Counted from the stretch's first letter, positions 1-6,902 are shown. The stretch is DNA of 8,282 nt from Alistipes sp. (GCA_028691095.1 JAQUZZ010000048.1:1-8282); one strand, 5' to 3'. Notes: generated by a model not told the origin, from the sequence alone. Made by a program: numbers and translations.

Positions 1-102
1 GATGACTTCCGAAGATTAGCAAAGGATTATGAACGAAAGGTGGTGTGTTCGGAAAATATGATATACTTGGCTTTTATTTCACTGATGCTAAAATGGTTAT
101 AA
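1..102 (+). CDS. Transposase C-terminal fragment, IS5-family-like (runs in from left edge)
   Basis: Reading frame 1 is open from the first base to a TAA at 100-102 and encodes 33 residues that include FRRLAKDYER and, near the end, SENMIYLAFISLMLKWL. The pattern of an (F)RRL.KDYE block followed by a SE.MIY hydrophobic segment and a basic end is typical of the extreme C-terminus of DDE transposases of the IS5 family. The catalytic glutamate would lie to the left of the window, so it cannot be checked. The segment is clearly more AT-rich than the urease genes that follow, as expected for a mobile element. It is transcribed in the same direction as the operon. The family call is from pattern memory on a short fragment; an IS4-superfamily relative is possible. 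Confidence 0.75.
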   Translation, partial: DDFRRLAKDYERKVVCSENMIYLAFISLMLKWL

Positions 103-123
103 ATGATATTTTTAAACAGACTC
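1..123 (+). mobile_element. Right end of an insertion sequence abutting ureB
   Basis: The transposase tail is followed by about 20 nt of AT-rich sequence ending in TTTTTAAACAGACTC (109-123). Read from the other strand this begins GAGTCTGTTTAAAAA, which looks like an IS5-family terminal inverted repeat (GAG at the tip, then a T/A-rich run). The next three bases, TGA at 124-126, fit the TNA target duplication used by some IS5 subgroups. Codons with UreB-like sequence begin immediately afterwards (GAA TAT AAT at 125-133). The exact boundary is inferred: the other end of the element is outside the window, so neither the matching inverted repeat nor the second copy of the target site can be seen. 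Confidence 0.6.
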
Positions 124-148
124 TGAATATAATGTAGGCCGTAGAACC

Positions 149-529
149 TTGAAACTGACGGTGCGCAATACGGGCGATCGACCGATCCAGATCGGATCGC
201 ACTTCCACTTCTTTGAGGTGAACCGTTACATGGAGTTTGATCGGGCAGCCGCTTTCGGATGTCATCTGAACATTCCCTCCACCACGGCCATCCGTTTTGA
301 ACCGGGCGATCAGAAAGAGGTAGAGCTGGTGACCTACTCGGGTAAACAGCGCATTGTGGGCTTCAACGGCTTGGTGATGGGCTATGCCGGCGACGAAGAC
401 TCTCCGAGCTATCTTCCCGCACGCGCCAAGGCACTGCGTCGAATGCAGAAAAACGGGTTTAAGTCAATCTCCGAGAGTGAGGCTCAGGCTCAAGCTGCAA
501 AGCAACCGAGTAATAATCCTAAAAAATAG
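149..529 (+). CDS. ureB: Urease subunit beta (UreB), 5' end removed by the IS
   Basis: UreB is one of the small structural subunits of the cytoplasmic urease. It packs against UreC and does not carry the nickel site. The hallmark [19 protein letters not shown] is present, followed by [24 protein letters not shown] and VGFNGLV. The C-terminus has a polar tail rich in Lys, Gln and Ala beyond the usual core. Homology does not start at the listed TTG: the same frame upstream reads EYNVGRRT (125-148), which belongs to the normal UreB N-terminus, and is stopped by an in-frame TAA at 113-115 inside the IS. About a dozen N-terminal residues and the native start codon are missing. Only weak starts remain (TTG 149, CTG 155, GTG 161; the first in-frame ATG is at 230, inside the core). 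It ends 6 nt before ureC. It may be a pseudogene, or be translated from a non-ATG codon. Identity is certain; the start and functionality are not. Confidence 0.85.
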   Translation: MKLTVRNTGDRPIQIGSHFHFFEVNRYMEFDRAAAFGCHLNIPSTTAIRFEPGDQKEVELVTYSGKQRIVGFNGLVMGYAGDEDSPSYLPARAKALRRMQKNGFKSISESEAQAQAAKQPSNNPKK

Positions 530-535
530 AGCATT

Positions 536-2254
536 ATGGCTACGATTTCAAGACAGGAATATAACAATCTGTATGGCCCAACGGTGGGCGATAAGATTCG
601 CTTGGGCGATACCGATCTGTATGTCGAGATCGAGAAGGATCTGCGCGAATATGGCGATGAGGTGATTTACGGAGGAGGCAAGACGATCCGTGATGGGATG
701 GGTTTGGCCAACACCATGACCTCCAAAGAGGGTTCGCTGGATATTGTGATTACCAACGTGACGATCATTGATGCCAAGCTGGGCGTGGTGAAAGCCGACG
801 TGGGAATCAAAGATGGTAAGATCGCGGGGATCGGCAAAGCGGGAAACCCCAATGTAATGCACGGTGTGGATCCCGACTTGGTGACGGGGCCTTCGACGGA
901 TGCCATCTCGGGAGAACACCTGATTCTGACCGCCGCCGGCATCGACGGCCATGTGCATATGATTGCACCCCAACAGGCTTACAGTTGTCTGAGTAACGGC
1001 ATCACCACCCTGATCGGAGGAGGCGTAGGGCCGACCGACGGTACGAACGGAACCACCATCACGCCCGGTAAATGGAACATCGAGAAGATGCTGGAGTCGG
1101 CCGAGGGTCTGCCGATCAACTTGGGTTTCTTGGGCAAAGGCAACTGTTCGGTCGAGCAGCCGATTGAGGAGCAGATCGAGGCGGGAGCTTGCGGTCTGAA
1201 GATTCATGAGGACTGGGGGTCGACGCCTGCGGCGATTCGTACCGCACTGAGTGTAGCCGACCGCTATGATGTGCAGGTTGCGATTCACTCCGACACCCTG
1301 AATGAGGGCGGATACGTCGAGGATACGATTGCAGCCATGGATGGTCGCACGATCCATACCTATCACACCGAGGGAGCCGGCGGAGGTCACGCACCTGACT
1401 TGTTGAAGGTGGCTTCCATGCCGAATGTGTTACCCTCGTCGACCAACCCGACGTTGCCTTTCGGAATCAACTCCCAGGCCGAGCTGTTCGATATGATTAT
1501 GGTGTGCCATAACCTCAATCCCAAGATTCCTTCGGATGTGGCCTTTGCCGAGAGTCGGGTGCGTCCCGAAACGCAGGCGGCCGAGAATGTGTTGCATGAT
1601 CTGGGGGTGATCTCGATGGTCTCCTCGGACTCTCAGGCGATGGGGCGTGTGGGCGAATCCTTCATGCGTACCTTCCAGATGGCTTCGTTCATGAAGCAAT
1701 CTCGGGGTAAGTTGGCCGAAGACTGCGATCGCAACGACAACTTCCGCGTGCTGCGCTACATTGCGAAGATCACCCTCAATCCGGCGATCACCTACGGCAT
1801 TTCCGACGTGTTGGGTTCGGTGGAGAAGGGTAAAATGGCCGATTTGGTGCTTTGGGAACCGCAGTTCTTTGCGGCCAAACCGAAGATGGTCATCAAAGGT
1901 GGTTTGATCAACTGGGCAAATATGGGAGACCCCAATGCCTCCTTGCCCACCCCGCAACCGATGTATTACCGTCCGATGTTCGGGGGATTCGGACCCGCGA
2001 TGGCCAAGACCAGTATCTCCTTCGTGTCGCGTGCTGCGTTCGATTGTGGAATCAAAGATCGTTTGCATCTGAATCGCATCGTACGTCCCGTTTCGCGCAC
2101 CCGTCAGATCACCAAGTTTGACATGATGTACAATGGGGCGATGCCCAAGATTGAGGTCAATCCCGAAACCTTCGATGTGACGGTGGATGGGGTACGGGCT
2201 TATGTGGCTCCGGCCAAGTCCTTTGCACTGAGTCAACTCTATTGGTTTAGCTAA
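536..2254 (+). CDS. ureC: Urease subunit alpha (UreC), catalytic subunit
   Basis: This subunit hydrolyses urea to ammonia and carbamate at a two-nickel centre. At 572 residues it is full length for the family and starts with the typical [21 protein letters not shown]. Every key residue can be placed: His139 and His141 in GIDGHVH, the lysine to be carbamylated Lys222 and His224 in GLKIHEDWG, His251 in IHSDTLNE, His277 in [12 protein letters not shown], Cys324 and His325 in the mobile flap (MVCHN), Arg341 in ESRVRPET, and Asp365 in SSDSQAMGR. Numbering is a constant 5 above the Klebsiella reference positions as I recall them. The residue after the flap His is Asn, where many ureases have a second His. 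The ATG at 536 lies 6 nt after the ureB stop, and no extension is needed. A strong inverted repeat follows the stop codon. Confidence 0.98.
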   Translation: MATISRQEYNNLYGPTVGDKIRLGDTDLYVEIEKDLREYGDEVIYGGGKTIRDGMGLANTMTSKEGSLDIVITNVTIIDAKLGVVKADVGIKDGKIAGIGKAGNPNVMHGVDPDLVTGPSTDAISGEHLILTAAGIDGHVHMIAPQQAYSCLSNGITTLIGGGVGPTDGTNGTTITPGKWNIEKMLESAEGLPINLGFLGKGNCSVEQPIEEQIEAGACGLKIHEDWGSTPAAIRTALSVADRYDVQVAIHSDTLNEGGYVEDTIAAMDGRTIHTYHTEGAGGGHAPDLLKVASMPNVLPSSTNPTLPFGINSQAELFDMIMVCHNLNPKIPSDVAFAESRVRPETQAAENVLHDLGVISMVSSDSQAMGRVGESFMRTFQMASFMKQSRGKLAEDCDRNDNFRVLRYIAKITLNPAITYGISDVLGSVEKGKMADLVLWEPQFFAAKPKMVIKGGLINWANMGDPNASLPTPQPMYYRPMFGGFGPAMAKTSISFVSRAAFDCGIKDRLHLNRIVRPVSRTRQITKFDMMYNGAMPKIEVNPETFDVTVDGVRAYVAPAKSFALSQLYWFS

Positions 2255-2265
2255 TCTCACAGGTG

Positions 2266-2309
2266 ATTCGCTCTCCGTGCCGATGCTTGGCAGGTTACGG
2301 AGAGCGAAT
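2266..2309 (+). terminator. Hairpin after ureC, terminator- or attenuator-like
   Basis: A perfect 13-bp inverted repeat, ATTCGCTCTCCGT (2266-2278) and ACGGAGAGCGAAT (2297-2309), is separated by 18 nt. Within the loop GCC (2279-2281) can pair with GGC (2289-2291), leaving a 5-nt bulge. The right arm runs into TTTGCTTTTGC (2309-2319), a moderately T-rich stretch interrupted by GC. It starts 12 nt after the ureC stop, where an intrinsic terminator would be expected. Because ureE follows in the same direction and belongs to the same pathway, partial termination or protection of the ureBC message from 3' decay is as likely as full termination. The T-tract is imperfect, so termination is not certain. 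Confidence 0.55.
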
Positions 2310-2441
2310 TTGCTTTTGCAGGGTTGACCGCATCAATATAGTGGAATGAAAGGCTTTAAGCACGGATTATCCGGAATATCCCGTGGAAAACGGGCTTAAT
2401 CCTTCTTGGAAATTTCTTCATCTTTCTTAATGAAAAACGAT
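2310..2441 (+). other. ureC-ureE intergenic region, no gene seen
   Basis: The 132 nt between the ureC hairpin and the ureE start hold no convincing open reading frame. A small hairpin CCCGT-GGAAA-ACGGG lies at 2380-2394, and TTAAGC (2356-2361) could instead pair with GCTTAA (2394-2399), so two alternative folds are possible. I found no good match to the Bacteroidota promoter pattern (TTTG, then TAnnTTTG about 20 nt later). The last 40 nt before ureE are AT-rich, as is common before Bacteroidota starts. Confidence 0.35.
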
Positions 2442-3032
2442 ATGAAAATTTATACCGAGATCATAGGCAATATGGGACAAGCCTCTTGGCACGATAGGCT
2501 CAAAGAGGCACAGATCGAATATGTAGACTTGGATCAGTGGACGGCACAGAAGAGTCGTTTTGTAGCCACGAGCGATGCGACGCACTCCTATGCGGTGGCG
2601 CTCAAGCGTCATGCGCAACTACTGGACGGAGATATTCTGGAGTATGACCCCGAGGGGCGTCGTGCGGTGGTGATTCGCATTCAGCTCAATGAGGTGATGT
2701 GCATCAACCTTGAGGTGTTGCCCCACCAACAGCCCGAGGAGATGATTCGTCGTGCGGTGGAGCTGGGACACGCCATCGGCAATCAGCATTGGCCTGCGGT
2801 GGTGAAGGGAACACGGATCTATGTGCCGTTGACCGTCGATCGCAAAGTGATGATGAGTGTGATGAACACCCATCATTTCGAGGTGATTCCCTATTTGGCT
2901 CCTCACGAGATTCGCCGACTCTTTGGCGGCACGGGGCCACAGAGTCACACCCACGAACATTGCACCGGTGAGGTGCATGATCATGCGTTCGAGGAGGAGG
3001 CGCTGAGTGAGACGGTGGGGTGTCATTGTTAG
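2442..3032 (+). CDS. ureE: Urease accessory protein UreE, nickel metallochaperone
   Basis: UreE is a cytoplasmic dimer that binds nickel and hands it to the UreG-UreF-UreD-apoenzyme complex. From the ATG at 2442 the protein has 196 residues and begins MKIYTEIIGN, the usual opening in related proteins; upstream in-frame starts (TTG 2406, ATG 2430) add only residues with no family resemblance. An N-terminal peptide-binding-like domain (about 1-75, including GDILEYDPEGRRAVVIRI at the end) is followed by the metal-binding domain with ELGHAIGNQHWP; His116 in GNQH is the expected interface nickel ligand. The C-terminus (about 168-196) is rich in His, Cys and acidic residues (SHTHEHCTGEVHDHAFEEE, then GCHC), a likely extra metal reservoir. 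Codon use resembles ureC. It is separated from ureC by a 187-nt gap that contains a hairpin. Confidence 0.95.
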   Translation: MKIYTEIIGNMGQASWHDRLKEAQIEYVDLDQWTAQKSRFVATSDATHSYAVALKRHAQLLDGDILEYDPEGRRAVVIRIQLNEVMCINLEVLPHQQPEEMIRRAVELGHAIGNQHWPAVVKGTRIYVPLTVDRKVMMSVMNTHHFEVIPYLAPHEIRRLFGGTGPQSHTHEHCTGEVHDHAFEEEALSETVGCHC

Positions 3033-3147
3033 GTTTCTGTCTCTCGTCATCCCTTATGGGGGTGTTCTTGTGAAGGAGACCCCAAGCATGAAAATCGCTC
3101 CCCTCACGGCCTATGATGGATATACAGATTGTTTCTTGCAACAAATC

Positions 3148-3165
3148 GCACGCTGTGCTTAAAAC
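3148..3165 (+). repeat. Short hairpin repeat before ureF, unit 1
   Basis: GCACGCTGTGCTT at 3148-3160 recurs exactly at 3944-3956 upstream of ureG, and both copies are followed by a purine and an A-run. The core GCAC-GCT-GTGC can form a small hairpin with a 3-nt loop. It ends 6 nt before the ureF ATG, so it could affect access of ribosomes to that start. The rest of the 139-nt ureE-ureF gap (3033-3171) has only weak structure, such as CATCCC/GGGGTG at 3048-3063, and an unconvincing 24-codon frame from 3089. Confidence 0.5.
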
Positions 3166-3171
3166 TGTGAA

Positions 3172-3867
3172 ATGATGACCGCGAATGCCATAACCTTGAT
3201 GCATTTACTTGAATTTACCGACTCCACACTGCCCGTTGGTACGTTCTCCTTCTCCAATGGATTGGAGACCGCCGCAGAGCAGCGTTTGGTGCATGATGCC
3301 GCCACCTTGGAGACCTATACCCGGGAGGTTGCACTTCAGGCAGCCTTCAGCGACGGCGTGGCAGCATTGCACGCTTTCCGAGCCTACCATCTCCGCGCTT
3401 ATCCGGCGATTCTGGAGGCCGATCGGCAGGTTATTCTGTGTAAAATGAATGCCGAGGCACGTCAAATGACCCAACGTATGGGGCGCAAACTGGCAGAGCT
3501 GTCGGGTGAGATCTTCCGAGATTCCATGTTGCGAACGTGGCTCGAACAGATTCGGTCGCAGCAGACCCCAGGCTGTTATCCGGTGGCGCAGGCCTTGGTG
3601 TATGCCCGTTGTGGCATCAGTGAGACGGCGCTCTTCTGTGCCCATCAGTATGGGGTGATGAGTATGGTGCTCAGTGCGGCCTTGCGTTGTGTGCGGGTTT
3701 CGCATTACGACACCCAGCGCATCTTGTTCCGACTGAGCGAGCAGATGCAGGATCTCTACGATGAGGCGCGACAGATGTCTCTGGATGATATGTATACCTT
3801 TGTTCCTCAGGTCGATATTCTTGCTTCGCTGCATGAGAAAGGGACACAGCGTATGTTTATGAATTAA
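3172..3867 (+). CDS. ureF: Urease accessory protein UreF
   Basis: UreF is an all-helical scaffold protein that bridges UreD and UreG in the complex that activates urease, and it helps gate GTP-dependent nickel transfer. The 231-residue length is normal. The family signature DSTLPVGTFSFSNGLE lies at residues 17-32, right after the opening LMHLLEFT helix. A conserved stretch PVAQALVYARCGISETALFCAHQYG sits in the middle third, and the C-terminal part ends in a basic, Met-containing tail. Two ATG codons are adjacent (3172 and 3175); the first is listed, and the choice does not affect the domain. It lies 139 nt after ureE and 134 nt before the preferred ureG start, with the same small hairpin repeat found in both gaps. 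Confidence 0.95.
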   Translation: MMTANAITLMHLLEFTDSTLPVGTFSFSNGLETAAEQRLVHDAATLETYTREVALQAAFSDGVAALHAFRAYHLRAYPAILEADRQVILCKMNAEARQMTQRMGRKLAELSGEIFRDSMLRTWLEQIRSQQTPGCYPVAQALVYARCGISETALFCAHQYGVMSMVLSAALRCVRVSHYDTQRILFRLSEQMQDLYDEARQMSLDDMYTFVPQVDILASLHEKGTQRMFMN

Positions 3868-3940
3868 GTAATCCCAACGAATTATTGAACCTTTGAGTCA
3901 CGGCATATTCCTGATAGACCGATAGGTTTATGGCCAACAA

Positions 3941-3991
3941 AGAGCACGCTGTGCTTGAAAACCCTAAGGAGCACCGTGTGCTCCAAAAACC
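3941..3991 (+). repeat. Two tandem hairpin repeats before ureG
   Basis: Two imperfect 27-nt units lie back to back from about 3939 to 3992 and match at about 20 of 27 positions. Unit A contains AGCAC-GCT-GTGCT (3943-3955). Unit B contains GAGCAC-CGT-GTGCTC (3969-3983). Each forms a 5- to 6-bp stem with a 3-nt loop and is followed by an A-rich run. Unit A shares 13 exact bases with the repeat before ureF. A related AGCAC-AGT-GTGTG occurs at 6798-6810 between the urea channel gene and cbiM. In-frame translation of the region would add about 24 residues to UreG, but the hairpin symmetry suggests a leader rather than coding sequence. Confidence 0.6.
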
Positions 3992-4001
3992 GAATAAAAC
4001 T

Positions 4002-4646
4002 ATGAGTACTTGTAGAATTGGAGTGGGAGGCCCTGTGGGCTCCGGAAAAACAGCCCTCATTGAGGCGATTACCCCTTATTTGCTTCGCATGGGATTGAAG
4101 GTGTTGATTATCACCAACGATGTGGTGACCACCGAAGATGCCAAACACGTGCGTCGTATGTTGAAAGGCATCTTGGTGGAGGAGCGCATCATCGGTGTCG
4201 AAACCGGAGCGTGTCCGCATACGGCGGTACGCGAGGATCCCTCCATGAATATTGCAGCGGTCGAGGAGATGGAGGCGAAGTTTCCGGATACGGATGTAGT
4301 GCTGATCGAGTCGGGGGGCGACAATCTGACCTTGACCTTCAGTCCGGCATTGGTCGACTTCTTCATCTATGTCATCGACGTGGCGGCCGGCGATAAGATT
4401 CCGCGCAAGGATGGCCCCGGCATTTCACAGTCCGATATTTTGGTCATCAACAAGACCGATCTGGCTCCCTATGTGAAGGCCAGTCTGGAGGTGATGCGTC
4501 ACGATTCGGAGTTGATGCGGCCGGGGAAGCCGTTTGTCTTCACCAACTGCATGACCGGAGAGGGCATCACCGAACTGGTGCAGTGGATTGCACAGATGGC
4601 CTTGTTCGATGTCATCAAAGAGAAAGAGATCGTAGTACCCGAATAA
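4002..4646 (+). CDS. ureG: Urease accessory protein UreG, SIMIBI GTPase
   Basis: UreG binds GTP and nickel and delivers the metal to apo-urease with UreD and UreF; UreE supplies the nickel. From the ATG at 4002 the protein has 214 residues, near the usual length. Visible motifs are the P-loop GGPVGSGKT (residues 9-17), the switch region [11 protein letters not shown] (37-47), the nickel-binding CPH (71-73) in [20 protein letters not shown] (103-109), the base-recognition motif NKTDL (150-154), and a C-terminal acidic end. An in-frame ATG at 3930 would add 24 residues ahead of STCRIGVGG; homologues usually begin right at this point, and the added part is made of the tandem hairpin repeats, so the inner start is preferred. 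ureD follows after only 9 nt, which implies co-transcription. Confidence 0.97.
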   Translation: MSTCRIGVGGPVGSGKTALIEAITPYLLRMGLKVLIITNDVVTTEDAKHVRRMLKGILVEERIIGVETGACPHTAVREDPSMNIAAVEEMEAKFPDTDVVLIESGGDNLTLTFSPALVDFFIYVIDVAAGDKIPRKDGPGISQSDILVINKTDLAPYVKASLEVMRHDSELMRPGKPFVFTNCMTGEGITELVQWIAQMALFDVIKEKEIVVPE

Positions 4647-4655
4647 CCTCAGACG

Positions 4656-5573
4656 ATGATGAATGTTTCTACGGCACGGGAGGTTCTTCCCTATATGGAA
4701 GACCCCAAGGCGATGCCTGTGGGGGTGCCGGGCAAAAAGGGTTATCTCTATCTGGGTTTTGAATTGGAGCCTTCGGGACGGTCGATTTTGCGCGATCTGG
4801 ATCGTCGAGCTCCGCTGATTGTGCAGCAGGCACTCTATTTCGACGAGCAGATGCCGCAGATGCCGTGTGTCTATATCCTCTCGTCGGGAGGCCCCAATGT
4901 GGACGGCGACCGTTATGAACAACACTTTCGGATGCGTCGAGGCTCTTTTGCCTTTATTTCGACGGGAGCGGCCACAAAATTGGCCGAGATGCGCTACAAC
5001 CATTCGGCCATGATGCAGCACTTCGACCTGGAGGAGGAGAGCTATCTGGAGTATCTTCCTGAGCCGACGATCCCCTGTCGGCATACGCGTTTTCTCTCCG
5101 ATACGACGATTCGCATTGCGCCGTCGGCTACGCTCTTCTATGCCGAGATTTTTCTGGGCGGGCGGAAGTATTACGGACAGGGCGAACGCTTTGCCTACGA
5201 CCTGCTCTCGATTTGTAGTCGGGGTGAACGTCCCGATGGGCAACCCTTATTTCGTGAGAAGTTTGTGGTGCGACCCGCGCTGCATTCGCCGGCGGTGTTG
5301 GGTGCGATGGATGATTATGATATCTTTGCCAATGTGTTGGTGTTGACTCCGCCGGAACATATCGAGAAGATCTATGCGGCCACTTCGGCATTTCGTGATG
5401 AGACGCAGGGTTTGGCGGCCGGCATCACCCATCTTCCTCATGCGTGCGGATTGCTCTACAAAGTCTTGGGTCGAGAGACCGAGCCGGTGAAGCGGCTGGT
5501 GCGGAGCTTCTGTTCGGCAGTGCGCATGGAGGTGAAGGACAAGCCCCTGCCCGAGGAGTTCCCGTGGAGATAG
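4656..5573 (+). CDS. ureD: Urease accessory protein UreD (UreH)
   Basis: UreD binds directly to the urease apoprotein and, together with UreF and UreG, forms the channel complex through which nickel reaches the active site. The 305-residue protein has the conserved SSGGPNVDGD at 76-85, the TGAATK strand (103-108), the EYLPEPTIPCRHTRF block (132-146) and the GQGERFAYD segment (174-182). The C-terminal LPHACGLLYKVLGRETEPVKRL fits the family's end. Two ATG codons (4656 and 4659) are adjacent, and neither changes the domain. It starts 9 nt after ureG. The placement of ureD at the end of the accessory set, rather than at the front as in Klebsiella, fits Bacteroidota urease loci. It is followed by a 144-nt structured gap. 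Confidence 0.94.
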   Translation: MMNVSTAREVLPYMEDPKAMPVGVPGKKGYLYLGFELEPSGRSILRDLDRRAPLIVQQALYFDEQMPQMPCVYILSSGGPNVDGDRYEQHFRMRRGSFAFISTGAATKLAEMRYNHSAMMQHFDLEEESYLEYLPEPTIPCRHTRFLSDTTIRIAPSATLFYAEIFLGGRKYYGQGERFAYDLLSICSRGERPDGQPLFREKFVVRPALHSPAVLGAMDDYDIFANVLVLTPPEHIEKIYAATSAFRDETQGLAAGITHLPHACGLLYKVLGRETEPVKRLVRSFCSAVRMEVKDKPLPEEFPWR

Positions 5574-5587
5574 GGCGATCCCTTACC

Positions 5588-5662
5588 ATACGGAGCGAAG
5601 ATAGCATGATCTTTGATTTGTAAGCCCATCGTGCTATCGGTTGGCAATAACGCGATCCGTAT
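5588..5662 (+). promoter_or_regulatory. Nested inverted repeats between ureD and the urea channel gene
   Basis: An outer pair ATACGGA (5588-5594) and TCCGTAT (5656-5662) encloses an inner pair GATAGCATGAT (5600-5610) and ATCGTGCTATC (5628-5638). The inner stem is 11 bp with one G-U wobble and a 17-nt loop. After one mismatch the outer stem can gain two more pairs (5596-5597 with 5653-5654). No T-run follows, so this does not look like a simple intrinsic terminator. It may be a structured RNA element, a message-processing site or a protein-binding site. The rest of the 144-nt gap (5574-5717) shows no gene; the last 20 nt before the next ATG are AT-rich. Confidence 0.45.
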
Positions 5663-5717
5663 ATCCGGCAGATGCCGTGAAAATAGATGAATCATTTCTT
5701 ACTTAAAATTTACGAGT

Positions 5718-6776
5718 ATGGCACATGTGAATGGTATTAAGTATGAAGACGTCGGCAATATTTTTTCGCTGAACTTCATTAAAGTGATGCTGCGCGGGAC
5801 GGGGCAGGTAATGTTCCAGAATAGCACCTGGGCAGGATTTTTCATCCTCTGCGGCATCTTTTGGGGAGCCTATGAGGAGGGTCAAGGATTGGTGGCCTGG
5901 GGCGCTGTGGTGGGGCTGCTGGTCTCGACGTTGACCGGACACCTCTTGGCACTCCCCAACAAGGATGGCGATCAGGGCTTGTGGGGGTTCAACGGGATTT
6001 TGGTCGGATGTGCCTTCATGACCTTTCTGGGCAACACGATTTTTTCTTGGTTGGCTCTGATCTTCTGTTCGGCGATGACCGTATGGGTGCGTGCCGGCTT
6101 CAATAATGTGATGGCGCCCTGGAAGGTCAACTCGTTTACCATGCCGTTTGTCTTCACCACATGGCTCTTTCTGTTGAGTGCGCGGGTGATGAAGGGTATG
6201 CCTCCCGAATTTATGTCGACGCCCGAGTTGCCGGGGAACTTCTCCTCCGATCTGAGTTTGGCCTTTGGTGATTTGGTGATCTACTGGTTGAAGGGTGTCG
6301 CACAGGTCTTCTTGATTAACTCTTGGGTGACTGGAGCCCTCTTTTTGATCGGGTTGACGTTGAGTAATAAATGGGCCGGAATATGGGCTGCGATTGCTTC
6401 GGCGGTTGCGCTCTTCATTATTATTGTTTTTCGAGGCCCTGGTTCCGATATTGCCAACGGTCTCTATGGTTTTAGTCCGGTGTTGACCGGTATCGCCTTG
6501 GGTATGACCTTCTATAAGGTCAACCGATTGTCGGCCTTGTGGTGTTTGGTGGGTATCATCGCTACGGTTTTTGTGCAGGCAGGGCTGAATGTCTTCTTGA
6601 CTCCGCTCGGCTTGCCGGCTTTGACTGCGCCGTTCTGTATCACCACGTGGTTGTTCCTGTTGCCGTTGTTTAAGTTTAACGTCAAGAGCGAACGCGAGGT
6701 CGACCACTCCAATTGGGATAGGAAGAAGCAGGAGAAAGAGAAAGAGGCTCAAGAAGCGGCCGAAGCAGTCAAATAA
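5718..6776 (+). CDS. Urea transporter (UT family channel)
   Basis: UT-family proteins are inner-membrane channels that let urea enter down its gradient, here feeding the cytoplasmic urease. The 352-residue protein is hydrophobic through most of its length, with two similar halves: GFNGILVG (90-97) in the first half and GFSPVLTG (251-258) in the second. The UT signature LPALTAPF is at 299-306; its first-half counterpart is degenerate (SFTMPF, 139-144), though both are followed by the same TTWLFLL. The conserved GQVMFQNSTWAG segment sits at 29-40. The C-terminus (about 322-352) is a charged Lys/Glu/Ala helix, probably cytosolic. The ATG at 5718 follows an A/T-rich stretch and gives a normal N-terminus. 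I give no gene symbol because names vary (yut, utp, ut). Confidence 0.93.
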   Translation: MAHVNGIKYEDVGNIFSLNFIKVMLRGTGQVMFQNSTWAGFFILCGIFWGAYEEGQGLVAWGAVVGLLVSTLTGHLLALPNKDGDQGLWGFNGILVGCAFMTFLGNTIFSWLALIFCSAMTVWVRAGFNNVMAPWKVNSFTMPFVFTTWLFLLSARVMKGMPPEFMSTPELPGNFSSDLSLAFGDLVIYWLKGVAQVFLINSWVTGALFLIGLTLSNKWAGIWAAIASAVALFIIIVFRGPGSDIANGLYGFSPVLTGIALGMTFYKVNRLSALWCLVGIIATVFVQAGLNVFLTPLGLPALTAPFCITTWLFLLPLFKFNVKSEREVDHSNWDRKKQEKEKEAQEAAEAVK

Positions 6777-6902
6777 AGAGAAAATGATTGTGAACGAAGC
6801 ACAGTGTGTGATTTATTAGCAATAAATATATTGTATATCAGGCACATACCGTAAATGAAGGAAGGAGTTTAATTATTCTTTGTGATTTAAAAGCGAATAC
6901 TT
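6777..6902 (+). other. Intergenic region before cbiM
   Basis: This 126-nt AT-rich gap holds no gene. AGCAC-AGT-GTGTG at 6798-6810 resembles the small hairpin repeats before ureF and ureG. A TATTCTTTG near 6874-6882 is one base off the Bacteroidota -7 pattern TAnnTTTG, but I see no matching upstream TTTG at the right distance, so a promoter is only a possibility. No nickel, cobalt or cobalamin riboswitch could be recognised by eye. Confidence 0.3.

Noticed and set aside
548..1390. Long minus-strand open frame opposite ureC (and a second at 1430-2260)
   Set aside because: Both lie antisense to a certain ureC gene, encode His/Arg-rich low-quality protein with no recognisable motif, and arise from the codon bias of the real strand.
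3089..3163. Possible 24-codon peptide between ureE and ureF
   Set aside because: Too short, no homology recognised, no ribosome site, and its end overlaps the small hairpin repeat.
5703..6752. 349-codon minus-strand frame opposite the urea channel gene
   Set aside because: The product is Gln/His/Arg-rich with no domain, and mirrors a clear membrane protein on the + strand; a shadow frame.
6777..6902. Metal or cobalamin riboswitch before cbiM
   Set aside because: The gap is short and AT-rich and lacks the conserved boxes I would expect; only a weak small hairpin is visible.
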